64,000 nucleotides of DNA, from NCBI GenBank assembly GCA_016708125.1, contig JADJGF010000001.1:1386001-1450000 (forward strand). The letters are read 5' to 3'. The position numbers and the translations under genes are program-made. The DNA comes from Ignavibacteriota bacterium. Its GTDB lineage: Bacteria > Bacteroidota > Ignavibacteria > Ignavibacteriales > Melioribacteraceae. Shown piece after piece: positions 29,643 through 39,863 of the stretch. Each line of letters opens with the position of its first letter. Position 1 is the stretch's first letter. The notes under the pieces were generated by a model. That model saw only the letters and a list, made by a program, of their open reading frames with translations, was not told where the DNA came from and made no database searches.

Positions 29643-29827
29643 AGTAAAACCTTTCTTAGTTTTGTTAATTATATAACATATAGACTTTCGAAAGAGCAAA
29701 ATTGTTCCCTTTAAACTGTATCTTTTTGATATTTAGACAACGCCGATTTGTAAAAAGTTTAATTTTTGGGGTGTTTACGCGCTTTTTATATGATTATTTT
29801 TTTGATTTGTTTTTTCTTTTATCTAAT

Positions 29828-30931
29828 TCAAATTCCCATTTTTTCTCTAATGTTTTTAGGAATTGAATCTTTGTGCACAATTATCGCAACGGTTTTTAGT
29901 CTAATATAATTTTCCGATATATACCAAAATCCATCAAATTTTCTTTTTTCCGTTCCCCAAGAATTTTTAGTGTAATAAAATCTTTTTCCGTTTTGATTTT
30001 CTGCTGTTCCAACAATATGCATTAAATGATCATCCGTTACATCAAAATTTTCAAATGCTGTTTGTCGCATTTCTTGGGTTATAACTTTTTCAACTTCGGG
30101 AGTTAGAGAATCTGTTTTAATTTTTTCATCCGGAATTACTGCATAACATTCTTCTCTATAAAAATTATCTCTTCCGCTGTCTCCATCCCAGCAAACAGAA
30201 TAACCTTTCTTAATTGCATTTTCAATAGTTTCAATAATTTCATCTATTGGAATATTATAATATTCTGAGTGTGTCCAATTATCCGGCAAAGGCAAAATAA
30301 TTTTTTCATAAAACGGCGCATCTGTGTAGGATGTAATTTCAACATAATCCTCCGGATTAAATTTTGTTAATTCGGCAAAAGTTTTTGGTGAATATTCTTT
30401 TCCATTAAACTTAAAAGTTTCCGGGGTTTTTCCTAAATAAGTATCAATTACTGATTCTACGGCTTCTTTCCATTTTGAAGTTAATTTTGCATTTTCGTTT
30501 TTTAAAATTCCGTCTAACATTCCTTGCAAAACGTTTGTCATTTCAGAATGATTATGATTTTCCAATCCAATATTTTTTCCCGAATAAATATTTTCCGGAA
30601 CCATTCCATATTTTTTTACGGCATTTAGTAAATCGTGAGCTTGTCCACCCTCGCCAAAATTAGCTTTCCCGTGATATCTTACATAATTTTCTGCCATTGA
30701 TAAAAGTTTATGATTTACCGTAAACATTTCCGATAAATCTGTTTCCTCAAAACCTAATCTTAATAATTCTGTTTCAACAAAAGAAGTTGTTGCAAAAACC
30801 CAGCAAGTTCCCGAGTTTCCTTGACTTTTAACCGGCGTGGTTTTTAAAATTTCTAAATTCTTAAATTGTTGTTTTTCTTGTGCAAATATTAATGTAAAGG
30901 ATAGAAGAATTATAAAAATTATTTTTTTCAA
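29828..30931 (-). CDS. C1-family cysteine peptidase (bleomycin hydrolase-like), secreted
   Basis: A 367-residue papain-type peptidase. Catalytic Cys43 is in SQGNSGTCWVFA, His305 in DDHLMHIVG and Asn323 in YTKNSWGTE, in the order of the C1B (bleomycin hydrolase/PepC) branch; the long insert between Cys and His fits. It is shorter than the usual 450 residues of cytoplasmic PepC and begins with a signal peptide (about 1-18, ending LIFAQ), so it is probably an exported aminopeptidase. It is divergent from the asparaginase gene at 31028. Confidence 0.88.
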   Translation of the reverse strand: MKKIIFIILLSFTLIFAQEKQQFKNLEILKTTPVKSQGNSGTCWVFATTSFVETELLRLGFEETDLSEMFTVNHKLLSMAENYVRYHGKANFGEGGQAHDLLNAVKKYGMVPENIYSGKNIGLENHNHSEMTNVLQGMLDGILKNENAKLTSKWKEAVESVIDTYLGKTPETFKFNGKEYSPKTFAELTKFNPEDYVEITSYTDAPFYEKIILPLPDNWTHSEYYNIPIDEIIETIENAIKKGYSVCWDGDSGRDNFYREECYAVIPDEKIKTDSLTPEVEKVITQEMRQTAFENFDVTDDHLMHIVGTAENQNGKRFYYTKNSWGTEKRKFDGFWYISENYIRLKTVAIIVHKDSIPKNIREKMGI

Positions 30932-31027
30932 GTTTGCCTCATTTAAAATTTATTTTCAACTTATGATAAAATAAAAATATTTATTTTCACATATTCAATT
31001 TTGCATTAATTTTTTGGGAACAAACCT

Positions 31028-32026
31028 ATGAATTATAAAATATTATTCGTTTTTGTCTTTTCGCTTCTCTGGGTTTCTTGCGTAAAAGAAATTAAAAATA
31101 ATGATGTTGAAGAATCTGAAAAAAGTAAAACAGACTTTGCCTTGGTTATTCACGGCGGAGCCGGTTACATTTATAAAGGAAGATATACTCCGGAGCAAGA
31201 AAAAGAATACATTTTAAAATTAGAAGAGGCGTTAAACGAAGGTTATAAAATTTTGGAAAAGAATGGTAGCTCGGTTGATGCCTTAGAAACCGCTATAAGA
31301 ATTTTGGAAGATTCTCCGTTATTTAATGCCGGCAAGGGTGCAGTTTTAAATAATGAAGGAAATGTAGAATTAGATGCTTCAATTATGAGTGGTGAAAACA
31401 TTGGCGCCGGCGGTGTTGCGGGAATTAAGCATATTAAAAATCCAATTACTTTAGCACGTTTTGTAATGGAACACTCGCCGCATGTTTTAATGTTTGGTGA
31501 TGGAGCAGAAAAATTTGCTGATGAATTTGGTTTAGAAAAAGTTGAAAATTCTTATTTCAAAACTCAAGAAAATGTTGATGAATATAATAAAAGTAAGGAA
31601 ACTGAAAAATCAAAACACGGAACTGTTGGTTGTGTAGCAATTGATAAAAAAGGAAATTTAGCTGCGGGAACATCAACCGGTGGATTAAGTGGAAAAAAAT
31701 TCGGTCGCGTTGGCGATTCTCCAATTATCGGAGCCGGAACTTACGCAAACAATAAAACTTGCGCAATTTCATCAACCGGACAAGGAGAATATTTTATTAA
31801 AAATGTTGTGGCTTATGATATTTCCGCATTAATGGAATATCAAAAACTTTCACTTTCCGAATCTGCAGAATATGTAATTAATGATAAGTTAAAAAAACAA
31901 AATGCTCTTGGCGGAATTATCGGAATTGACAATAAAGGAAATATTGTAATGTCGTTTAATACAGATGGAATGTTTAGAGGTTATAGAAAAAGCGGTGAAA
32001 GTTCGGTTGTTGAGTTATATAAATAA
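31028..32026 (+). CDS. isoaspartyl peptidase / L-asparaginase, lipoprotein form
   Basis: A 332-residue Ntn hydrolase. HGGAG near the N terminus, the autocleavage site at Thr199 in KHGTVGCVAID, and GRVGDSPIIGAGTYA are diagnostic of the plant-type asparaginase/isoaspartyl peptidase family; the precursor cleaves itself before Thr199, which becomes the N-terminal nucleophile. A lipobox (LLWVSC, Cys18) follows a short hydrophobic segment, so the enzyme is likely anchored at the periplasmic side or cell surface, where it could repair or degrade isoaspartyl peptides alongside the neighbouring secreted C1 peptidase. Confidence 0.88.
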   Translation: MNYKILFVFVFSLLWVSCVKEIKNNDVEESEKSKTDFALVIHGGAGYIYKGRYTPEQEKEYILKLEEALNEGYKILEKNGSSVDALETAIRILEDSPLFNAGKGAVLNNEGNVELDASIMSGENIGAGGVAGIKHIKNPITLARFVMEHSPHVLMFGDGAEKFADEFGLEKVENSYFKTQENVDEYNKSKETEKSKHGTVGCVAIDKKGNLAAGTSTGGLSGKKFGRVGDSPIIGAGTYANNKTCAISSTGQGEYFIKNVVAYDISALMEYQKLSLSESAEYVINDKLKKQNALGGIIGIDNKGNIVMSFNTDGMFRGYRKSGESSVVELYK

Positions 32027-32034
32027 TTTTTTAT

Positions 32035-32122
32035 CTTAATCTTGCTCTTAATCCTAATCTTACTCAGTTTTTATTTCTTTTAAAAAAAGCAAAGTAAGAT
32101 TAAGAGAAAGATTATGATTAAG
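32035..32122. repeat. long imperfect inverted repeat with CTTAATC-type units
   Basis: Left arm 32035-32064 (starting CTTAATCTTGCTCTTAATC, ending AATCTTACT) and right arm 32093-32122 (starting AGTAAGATTAAGAG, ending GATTAAG) are about 30 bases each and pair with interruptions. It starts nine bases after the asparaginase stop, so it could be its transcription terminator, although it also forms the left edge of the DnaA-box gap. Confidence 0.45.
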
Positions 32123-32381
32123 AAGAAGAAAAACATAAAATTATCAACACACTATATTATTAATTCCTTTAATTAATTTTAAACAATAATAAATAATAAG
32201 TCTGTTAATATGTGGATAACCCCAAATTCATTAGAAAACATTATAAAAACAAAAGAAATTTAACAACCATATTGTTAATAAATTACAGATAAGAATAGTA
32301 TTTCAACAAACGTTAGAATAAGTCAAACTTACTAACAAAATACTCTCAAGTTATCAACACTTTAAAACAACATATTAACAC
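32123..32381. other. candidate origin of replication (DnaA boxes in an AT-rich gap)
   Basis: The 355-base gap between 32026 and 32382 is very AT-rich. It holds TTATCAACA (32141-32149, +), a perfect DnaA box TTATCCACA on the minus strand (plus-strand TGTGGATAA, 32211-32219) and TTATCAACA again (32351-32359, +). parS-like sites and mnmE/mnmG/rsmG lie about 5 kb away, a common origin neighbourhood. dnaA itself is not in the window, and a skew analysis would be needed. Confidence 0.45.
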
Positions 32382-33524
32382 ATGAAAATTTTTAAAGGAT
32401 TACGAGTTTTAGAAATTTCCTCAGTTTTAGCCGGACCATCAGTGGGAATGTTTTTTGCAGAACTTGGCGCAAATGTTATTAAAGTAGAAAATCCTAAAAC
32501 AAACGGCGATGTAACGCGAAGTTGGAAACTCCCGCAAGAAAATCAGCAAAGTGATTTATCAAGTTACTTTTGCTCCGTTAATTGGGGAAAAAAATCCATT
32601 TCTCTTGGTTTAGAAAACAAAGAAGATTATAAAATATTTATTGAGCTTGTAAATATTTCTGATATAATTACGGTAAGTTTTAAATTTGGTGATGACAAAA
32701 AACTTAAGGCAGATTACAAATCGATTAAGAAAATAAATCCCAAAATAATATATGCGCAAATTACCGGATTTGGATTAAACGACGAACGAACAGCGTTTGA
32801 TGCTGTAATTCAAGCATATTCCGGATTTATGTATATGAATGGCTTACGCGAAACCGAGCCGCTAAAAATGCCCGTTGCGCTAATTGATATTTTAGCTGCA
32901 CATCAAATTAAAGAAGCAATTCTTTTGGCGATGATTGAAAAACAAAAAACCGGAAAAGGAAGTTTTGTTCACGTTTCACTTTTGGATGCGGGAATTTCTT
33001 CATTAGCAAACCAAGCATCAAACTTTTTAAATGTTGGAATTATTCCAGAAAGAGTTGGCTCAAACCATCCAAATATTTTTCCATATGGAACAATATTTTT
33101 AACAAAGGATAAAAAACACATTCTGCTTGCAATTGGAAACGACATGCAGTTTAAAACATTTTGCGAAAAGTTTGATAAAAATTATAAAATCAATTTAGAT
33201 AAATTCTCAACAAATTTTAAGAGAGTTAAATTTAGAGAGGAATTATCAAAAATAATTTCTGAAATTATATGCCAAGTTGATTCAAAAAAAACAATAAAAA
33301 TTTTAGATAAAAATAAAATTCCCGCAGCAATAATAAAAAACATGAAAGAAGTTTTTGAGCAAAAACAAGCGAAGGAATTAATTTTAAGTGATAAAAAAAA
33401 TGGTAAAATTTATTTTGGAGTAAGAACCAACGCATCAAAAATCGATAACAAAAAATACTTTAAACTTTCTCCACCGCCGCACTTAGATGAAAACAGAAAA
33501 GAAATTTTAAGGTTAATAAAGTAA
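32382..33524 (+). CDS. class III CoA-transferase (CaiB/BaiF family)
   Basis: A 380-residue CoA-transferase. The N terminus FKGLRVLEISSVLAGPSVG and the region ELGANVIKVENPK are family signatures, and Asp169 (PVALIDILAA) corresponds to the catalytic aspartate that forms a CoA thioester anhydride in formyl-CoA transferase. These enzymes move CoA between organic acids; the acid here is unknown. The gene follows the AT-rich candidate origin and is convergent with clpB. An alternative such as alpha-methylacyl-CoA racemase, in the same family, is possible. Confidence 0.85.
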   Translation: MKIFKGLRVLEISSVLAGPSVGMFFAELGANVIKVENPKTNGDVTRSWKLPQENQQSDLSSYFCSVNWGKKSISLGLENKEDYKIFIELVNISDIITVSFKFGDDKKLKADYKSIKKINPKIIYAQITGFGLNDERTAFDAVIQAYSGFMYMNGLRETEPLKMPVALIDILAAHQIKEAILLAMIEKQKTGKGSFVHVSLLDAGISSLANQASNFLNVGIIPERVGSNHPNIFPYGTIFLTKDKKHILLAIGNDMQFKTFCEKFDKNYKINLDKFSTNFKRVKFREELSKIISEIICQVDSKKTIKILDKNKIPAAIIKNMKEVFEQKQAKELILSDKKNGKIYFGVRTNASKIDNKKYFKLSPPPHLDENRKEILRLIK

Positions 33525-33559
33525 GATTGGTCAGAGTTTAAAAGTTGCCATCTTTGATA

Positions 33560-33594
33560 TATAAAAAATAGGGAGTGAAAATATTCATTCCCTA
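33560..33594 (-). terminator. terminator of clpB
   Basis: On the minus strand, TAGGGAATGAA-TATT-TTCACTCCCTA (11 pairs, one G-U) is followed by a run of T. It sits 34-68 bases beyond the clpB stop. On the plus strand it lacks a T run. Confidence 0.7.
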
Positions 33595-33627
33595 CAAAAA
33601 AGTTTCTACGTTTCAACGTCTTTACAA

Positions 33628-36249
33628 TTACTCATCCTTTACAAAACTAATTTTTCCATCGCCAAAATAATTCACAAAAACCGTATCTCCGGAAGAAAAT
33701 TTATTCATTAATAATTCAGTAGAAAGTGGATTTATCAAGTGACGTTGGATTGTTCTTTTAAGTGGTCGTGCTCCGTAGGTTATATCAGAACCAATAGAAA
33801 GCAGAAAATCTTTTACCTCGTCTTTTATAACCAAGCTTATATTCTTTTCCGCAAGCAATATTACCACTTTTTGAAGTTGAATATCAATAATATTTTTAAG
33901 TTCGCTTTTTAATAATGGTTTGAACAAAACAATTTCATCAATACGATTTAAAAATTCCGGTCGAATAGTTCTTCTTAAAAGTTCACTTAGTTTTAATCTC
34001 AAGTCGCTTAAAATATCCTCATAATTTTCTTCGTTAAATTCGTGAAGTTTTTCTTGAAACAAATGAGAACCCAAGTTGGAGGTCATAATAATTATTGTAT
34101 TTTTAAAATCAACAGTTCTTCCTTGGTTATCTGTTAATCTTCCATCATCTAAAACTTGGAGCAAAATATTAAAAACATCGGGATGTGCTTTTTCAATTTC
34201 ATCCAAAAGCACAACGGAATATGGTCTTCTTCGCACCGCTTCGGTTAATTGTCCCCCATCTTCATATCCAACGTATCCGGGAGGCGCACCAACTAATCGG
34301 GAAACGGAATGTTTTTCCATATATTCCGACATATCAATTCTTATCATTGAGTGTTCATCATTAAAAAGAAACTCTGCTAAGGCACGGGCAAGTTCTGTTT
34401 TTCCAACACCGGTTGTACCAATAAAAATAAAAGAGCCAATTGGTTTTGTTGAATCTTGTAAACCGGCACGAGATCGTCTTATCGCATTTGCCACAGCATA
34501 AACAGCCTCGTTTTGTCCAACAACTTTTTTGTGAAGTTCATCTTCCATTCTGATCAGTTTACTTCTTTCGCTTTCCAACATTCTGCTAACGGGAATTCTC
34601 GTCCACTTTGCAACAACTTCAGCAACGTCTTCGGCATCTACTTCTTCCTTTAACATTTTACTCGACTTTTGAATTTTAGAAAGTTCCTCGGATTCTATTT
34701 TTAATTTCTTTTCTAAATCAGCAATTACTCCATATCTAATTTCTGCTACTTTCCCCAAATTTCCATCGCGCTCATATTTATCAGAAAGAATCTTGTAATT
34801 TTCAACCTCACTTTTTAAAGTTTGAATAATTTTAATTTTATTCTTTTCTAAATTCCAATGTGATCGCAATAAATTTCTTTCTTCTTGAAGATTACTTAAT
34901 TCTGCAGATAGTTCTTCCAATCGTTGAATAGACTCTTGATCTTTTTCTCTTTTTAAAGCTTCTCGCTCAATTTCAATTTGTTTAACTTTTCTTTCAAGCA
35001 CGTCTAATTCTTCCGGCATTGAATCAATTTCTATTCTTAATTTTGATGCTGCTTCATCAATAAGATCAATTGCTTTATCCGGTAAAAATCTATCAGTAAT
35101 ATATCTGTTTGAAAGTTGAACCGCGGCTATAATTGCTCCGTCTGTAATTCTTACACCATGATGAACTTCATATCGTTCTTTTAATCCGCGTAAAATAGAA
35201 ACAGTATCTTCCTCGGTTGGCTCGGAAACAATCACGGGTTGAAACCTTCTTTCAAGCGCAGCATCTTTTTCAATATGTTTTCTATATTCATCAAGCGTAG
35301 TTGCGCCAATTGCATGAAGCTCGCCGCGAGCCAACGCCGGCTTAAGAATATTTGCCGCATCCATTGCACCATCTGTTTTTCCCGCGCCAACCAACTGATG
35401 TATTTCATCAATAAATAAAATTATTTCTCCGTTTGAATTTTGAACTTCCTTAATTATTGCTTTTAAACGTTCTTCAAACTGCCCGCGGTATTGAGTTCCA
35501 GCAACAAGCGCCCCTAAATCCAACGCAACTATATTTTTAGTTTTAAGATTTTCGGGTACATCACCGGAAATTATTCTGTGCGCAAGACCTTCTGCAATTG
35601 CAGTTTTTCCAACCCCGGGTTCGCCGATTAAAACGGGATTGTTTTTTGTTCTTCGTGATAAAACTTGAAGAACTCTTCTAATTTCTTCATCACGACCAAT
35701 AACCGGATCAAGCTTACCGGAGCGAGCCAAATCATTTAAATTTCTGCCGAATTTTTTTAGCGATTCGTAAGTATCTTCCGCATTTTGAGATGTTACTCTT
35801 TGAGTTCCCCTAATATCTTTTAACGCCGATAGAATTACATTTTTTGTGATATTATTTTTCTTTAACAAATCACCGACTTTTCCCGAATCTTCCGCAAGAG
35901 CCAAAAGCAAGTGTTCGGTTGAAACAAATTCATCTTTTAAATTATTTGCCTCGGTTACAGCACGATCAAAAAGCCGAGCAGTATTTTGTGATAATTGCTG
36001 ATTTCCAATTCCCGCTCCGGTTACTTTGGGCAAAGTTTCCAAAAACTCACCAATTTTAATTTTCATTTGAGAAACATTCGAACCGGTTTTTTGAATCATA
36101 GATTCCGCAACGCCGCCGTTTTCTTGCAGCATCGAAGCCAAAATATGTTCCGGCTCAACAATTTGGTTATTATAATTTTGTGCAATTTCAACGGCATTTT
36201 GCACAACCTCTTGAGCCTTAATAGTTAGTTTATTTAAATTAAAAGACAT
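33628..36249 (-). CDS. clpB: ATP-dependent chaperone ClpB
   Basis: An 873-residue AAA+ disaggregase. It has an N domain with two Clp repeats (about 1-145), NBD1 with Walker [15 protein letters not shown], a long coiled-coil middle domain (about 410-530, which distinguishes ClpB from ClpA/ClpC), and NBD2 with Walker [15 protein letters not shown] and the pore loop GYVGYEDGG. It rescues aggregated proteins with DnaK. No CIRCE element is visible in the 224-base upstream gap. The length and domain order are those of a normal ClpB. Confidence 0.97.
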   Translation of the reverse strand: MSFNLNKLTIKAQEVVQNAVEIAQNYNNQIVEPEHILASMLQENGGVAESMIQKTGSNVSQMKIKIGEFLETLPKVTGAGIGNQQLSQNTARLFDRAVTEANNLKDEFVSTEHLLLALAEDSGKVGDLLKKNNITKNVILSALKDIRGTQRVTSQNAEDTYESLKKFGRNLNDLARSGKLDPVIGRDEEIRRVLQVLSRRTKNNPVLIGEPGVGKTAIAEGLAHRIISGDVPENLKTKNIVALDLGALVAGTQYRGQFEERLKAIIKEVQNSNGEIILFIDEIHQLVGAGKTDGAMDAANILKPALARGELHAIGATTLDEYRKHIEKDAALERRFQPVIVSEPTEEDTVSILRGLKERYEVHHGVRITDGAIIAAVQLSNRYITDRFLPDKAIDLIDEAASKLRIEIDSMPEELDVLERKVKQIEIEREALKREKDQESIQRLEELSAELSNLQEERNLLRSHWNLEKNKIKIIQTLKSEVENYKILSDKYERDGNLGKVAEIRYGVIADLEKKLKIESEELSKIQKSSKMLKEEVDAEDVAEVVAKWTRIPVSRMLESERSKLIRMEDELHKKVVGQNEAVYAVANAIRRSRAGLQDSTKPIGSFIFIGTTGVGKTELARALAEFLFNDEHSMIRIDMSEYMEKHSVSRLVGAPPGYVGYEDGGQLTEAVRRRPYSVVLLDEIEKAHPDVFNILLQVLDDGRLTDNQGRTVDFKNTIIIMTSNLGSHLFQEKLHEFNEENYEDILSDLRLKLSELLRRTIRPEFLNRIDEIVLFKPLLKSELKNIIDIQLQKVVILLAEKNISLVIKDEVKDFLLSIGSDITYGARPLKRTIQRHLINPLSTELLMNKFSSGDTVFVNYFGDGKISFVKDE

Positions 36250-36473
36250 TTTTTCCTCACAATTTCATTTTTTCATCTAACAAAAATATTAAATAAAAAG
36301 TTTCAGCAAACTTAATTTAAGCTTAAACGAAAGGTTTTTTCAGACAACAACATCTGTAACTCACTTAAATATAATAAGTTAGAAGGCGTATGCAATTGTT
36401 ATTCTAAATTATTAATGTTAAATTTACTGCCTTGTTTAAATAAATTTTGTAAAATATTAAACAGCATGAAAAT

Positions 36474-37832
36474 ATGTTAATTTCTAATGAAGAGACAATA
36501 GCCGCAATTGCAACACCGATTGGAATAGGAGCGATTTCGGTTATTCGTGTAAGCGGCCCGGAAAGCATCGTTTCGGTTTCAAAAATTTTTAAGGGAAAAA
36601 CAGATTTAAATAGTGCAAAATCACACACAATTCATTACGGAAATGTTGTTGATAATAACTACGAAGAAATAGATGATGTTTTGGTTTCGGTGTTTATAAA
36701 TCCGCACTCCTACACCGGAGAAAATTCTGTTGAAATTAGCACGCACGGAAGTCCGCTAGTAACAAACAAAATTTTGGAAAGACTGATTAAAGAAAACGTA
36801 AGACTTGCAGAACCCGGTGAATTTACAAAGCGAGCTTTTTTGAATGGAAGAATAGATTTATCCCAAGCGGAAGCTGTAATTGATATTATAAATTCGAGAA
36901 CAAACGCATCTTTAAAAGGCGCGCGCAATCAATTTGATGGATTACTTTCGCAGAAAATAGATAGTTTACGACAAAGTTTGGTTAACACATCTTCGTTAAT
37001 TGAACTTGAGTTAGATTTTGCGGAAGAAGATATTGAGTTTGTTTCGTTTGATAATGTTAAGAAAGAAATAAAAAACATTGTTTATGAAATTGAAAAACTT
37101 ATTGATAGTTATAAATTCGGAAAGATTTTGGTTGATGGAATAAACGTTGTTTTTGTTGGAAAGCCAAATGTTGGAAAGTCCTCTTTGTTAAATTATCTTG
37201 TTAAAGAATCGCGAGCAATTGTAAGTCACATTCCGGGAACAACGAGAGACGTAATTCGCGAAGAGGTTTCGATTGACGGAATTTTATTTAGGCTTTTCGA
37301 TACGGCCGGTATAAGAATTTCTGAAGATGAAATCGAGAAGGAAGGAGTTTCGCGTAGCAGAAATGCTGTTTCGAACGCGGACATAGTTGTATTAATTTCC
37401 GATGTTAATTCTCAGTTTCCAAAGGATTTGTATAACGAGCTTTTATTAATTACCACAGAAGAAAAAATAATTTTTGTGTTAAACAAAATTGATCTAAATG
37501 AAAAAGTTGAAGACAACGAACAAATAGGAATTTCTGCAAAGACGGGCGAAGGAATAGAAAAATTTTTGTCAACACTAAAAGAAAAAAGTTTTGGATCCGA
37601 AACCTTTAGCGAGAAAAGCGCAATTGTTTCAAATCTCCGACACAAAACTGCTTTAGAAAAAACAAAAGAGCATTTGCTTAAATCTATTGATTCCATAGAT
37701 GAAAAATTAAGCGGAGAGTTTATTTCGGTTGACTTAAGAAACGCAGAAAGCGCACTTGGTGAAATAATTGGAAAAGTCACATCAGAAGACATTTTGAATA
37801 ACATATTTTCAAAATTTTGTATTGGAAAATAA
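36474..37832 (+). CDS. mnmE: tRNA modification GTPase MnmE
   Basis: A 452-residue protein. The N-terminal TIAAIATPIGIGAISVIRVSG is the folate-binding-domain signature, the G domain has GKPNVGKSSLLNYL (G1), PGTTRD (G2) and DTAGIR (G3), and the C-terminal FCIGK supplies the Cys essential in MnmE. With MnmG it modifies the wobble uridine of tRNAs. It is followed by two parS-like sites and then mnmG, so the pair is transcribed in the same direction with a 139-base gap. Confidence 0.97.
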   Translation: MLISNEETIAAIATPIGIGAISVIRVSGPESIVSVSKIFKGKTDLNSAKSHTIHYGNVVDNNYEEIDDVLVSVFINPHSYTGENSVEISTHGSPLVTNKILERLIKENVRLAEPGEFTKRAFLNGRIDLSQAEAVIDIINSRTNASLKGARNQFDGLLSQKIDSLRQSLVNTSSLIELELDFAEEDIEFVSFDNVKKEIKNIVYEIEKLIDSYKFGKILVDGINVVFVGKPNVGKSSLLNYLVKESRAIVSHIPGTTRDVIREEVSIDGILFRLFDTAGIRISEDEIEKEGVSRSRNAVSNADIVVLISDVNSQFPKDLYNELLLITTEEKIIFVLNKIDLNEKVEDNEQIGISAKTGEGIEKFLSTLKEKSFGSETFSEKSAIVSNLRHKTALEKTKEHLLKSIDSIDEKLSGEFISVDLRNAESALGEIIGKVTSEDILNNIFSKFCIGK

Positions 37833-37845
37833 TTTTTTGAAAAAA

Positions 37846-37861
37846 CGTTCCACGTGAAACC
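37846..37861. other. parS-like site 1
   Basis: The 16-mer CGTTCCACGTGAAACC differs from the consensus TGTTTCACGTGAAACA at the first, fifth and last positions. Its core is the CACGTGAAAC that ParB recognises. It starts 14 bases after the mnmE stop. Confidence 0.6.
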
Positions 37862-37883
37862 AAAACAATAAATTTTAGAAAAT

Positions 37884-37899
37884 TGTTTCACGTGAAACG
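37884..37899. other. parS-like site 2
   Basis: TGTTTCACGTGAAACG matches the bacterial parS consensus at 15 of 16 positions. It is 38 bases from site 1 and lies in the mnmE-mnmG gap. parAB is not in the window, but ParB sites near mnmEG are common close to origins. Confidence 0.8.
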
Positions 37900-37971
37900 C
37901 TTGAAAAGATTAAAATGGTATACAACTCTAAAGTCTGGTGTCAAAAATCAGAATTATTATGAAAGAAATAT

Positions 37972-39849
37972 ATGAAAGAATTTGATATAATTGTTGTTGG
38001 TGGTGGACACGCCGGAATTGAAGCTGCAATCGCTCCAGCCAAAACGGGAAGTTCTGTTGCTTTAATAACAATGGAAAAAAATGCGTTAGGAAGAATGTCG
38101 TGTAATCCTGCAATCGGCGGAAGCGCAAAAGGACATCTCGTTCATGAAATAGATGCTCTTGGGGGTGTTATGGGAATTATTGCCGATAGATCCGGAATTC
38201 AATTCAGAACTTTGAATAAATCAAAAGGTCCTGCAATTTGGGCGGGACGTTGTCAATCCGATAGAAAATTATATTCCGAAGAAGCGGTAAAGATTGTTGA
38301 TTCAGTGGGGAATTTGGAAATTATTGAGGATTCCGTTGTTGAAGTTTTGGTTGAAAATAAAAAAGTTGTTGGTGTTAAAACTTTAATAGGAATAGAAATA
38401 AAATGTAAAGCGGTTGTTGTTTCCGCTGGGACCTTTTTAAATGGTAAAATGCATACCGGTTTTAACTCAACAATTGGCGGAAGATTTGGTGAAAACGCGT
38501 CAACGGGATTAACAGAAAATTTAAATTCTTTAGGATTTAAATCAGATCGTTTAAAAACCGGAACACCGCCAAGAATTTTAGCAAGTTCGATTAATTTTGG
38601 AATTCTCGAAGAACAACCGGGAGACGAAAATCCCGAACCATTTTCTATGAGAACAGATAGAAAAACCTTTCCCACACTTCCTCAAGTTAGTTGTCATATT
38701 ACATACACAGATGAAAAAGTTCATAAAATTTTAGAAAAAGGATTTGATAGATCTCCGCTTTTTACCGGACTTATAAGCGGGGTTGGTCCTCGATATTGTC
38801 CATCAATTGAAGATAAAATTGTACGCTTTGCAGACAAACCTCGACATCAACTATTTATTGAGCCGGAAGGATTAAACGATCCGCTTGTTTACTTAAATGG
38901 TTTTTCATCATCACTTCCGGAAGAAATTCAGTTAGAGGCGTTACATTCAATTGTGGGATTAGAAAACGCCGAAATGGTTAGACCAGCATATGCAGTTGAA
39001 TATGATTATTTTCCACCGTATCAAATTGATTTAACTCTTGAGACAAAATTAATTGAAGGTTTATATTTTGCCGGACAAGTAAACGGAACATCCGGATATG
39101 AGGAAGCTGCGGCACAAGGATTATTAGCAGGAATCAACGCAGCTTTAAAAATTCAGAAAAGGGAAGAATTAATTCTAAAAAGAAGTGAATCATATATTGG
39201 TGTTTTAATTGATGATTTAGTTGGAAAATCAACAAATGAGCCGTACCGAATGTTTACTTCCAGAGCCGAACACAGATTGCTGTTACGTCAAGACAATTCG
39301 GATAGAAGACTTTTAAGATATGGGCATAAAATTGGTTTGGTTGAAGATGCATTTCTTAAGGAATTAGAGAGAAAAGAAATCTTAATTTCTAAAACAATTG
39401 AAACGGCATCCGAAATTAAATTTACACCAAGTTCGGTAAATGAACTTTTGAAAAATAAAAATTCAACATTATTGGAAAACGGAGAAACATTAAACAAACT
39501 TGTTAAGCGGCCAGAATTGAATTTAAAAGATTTGCTTCTTTTTGCCGATTCTGAAAAACATCCAATTATCAAATCAATTTTGGGAAACGATGAGATTTTA
39601 AATCAAATTGAAACTGAGTTAAAATATGAAGGATATATTCAGAGACAACATGACTTAATATCAAAAATGGAAAAGTTGGAGAATTTGAAAATTCCCATAG
39701 AATTTGATTACTTAAAACTTAAAACAATTTCAACCGAAGGAAAAGAAAAATTACACAAAATAAAACCAAGGTCTTTGGGGCAGGCATCAAGAATTTCGGG
39801 TGTCTCGCCTTCTGATATTTCTGTTTTATTAGTATATTTAAAAAGTTAA
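37972..39849 (+). CDS. mnmG: tRNA uridine-5-carboxymethylaminomethyl modification enzyme MnmG
   Basis: A 625-residue FAD protein that works with MnmE. The dinucleotide-binding motif [12 protein letters not shown] is near residue 7, the phrase [22 protein letters not shown] follows (here in part: [13 protein letters not shown]), and the C-terminal GIDA domain contains [14 protein letters not shown] and ends near [11 protein letters not shown]. The length is normal. It is the second tRNA-modification gene of the conserved mnmE-mnmG-rsmG order, 14 bases before rsmG. Confidence 0.97.
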   Translation: MKEFDIIVVGGGHAGIEAAIAPAKTGSSVALITMEKNALGRMSCNPAIGGSAKGHLVHEIDALGGVMGIIADRSGIQFRTLNKSKGPAIWAGRCQSDRKLYSEEAVKIVDSVGNLEIIEDSVVEVLVENKKVVGVKTLIGIEIKCKAVVVSAGTFLNGKMHTGFNSTIGGRFGENASTGLTENLNSLGFKSDRLKTGTPPRILASSINFGILEEQPGDENPEPFSMRTDRKTFPTLPQVSCHITYTDEKVHKILEKGFDRSPLFTGLISGVGPRYCPSIEDKIVRFADKPRHQLFIEPEGLNDPLVYLNGFSSSLPEEIQLEALHSIVGLENAEMVRPAYAVEYDYFPPYQIDLTLETKLIEGLYFAGQVNGTSGYEEAAAQGLLAGINAALKIQKREELILKRSESYIGVLIDDLVGKSTNEPYRMFTSRAEHRLLLRQDNSDRRLLRYGHKIGLVEDAFLKELERKEILISKTIETASEIKFTPSSVNELLKNKNSTLLENGETLNKLVKRPELNLKDLLLFADSEKHPIIKSILGNDEILNQIETELKYEGYIQRQHDLISKMEKLENLKIPIEFDYLKLKTISTEGKEKLHKIKPRSLGQASRISGVSPSDISVLLVYLKS

Positions 39850-39863
39850 AATTTAGGTGTTGC

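Noticed and set aside
34076..34501. Open frame of 141 codons on the plus strand
   Set aside because: Antisense to the second ATPase domain of clpB; a shadow of a conserved gene.
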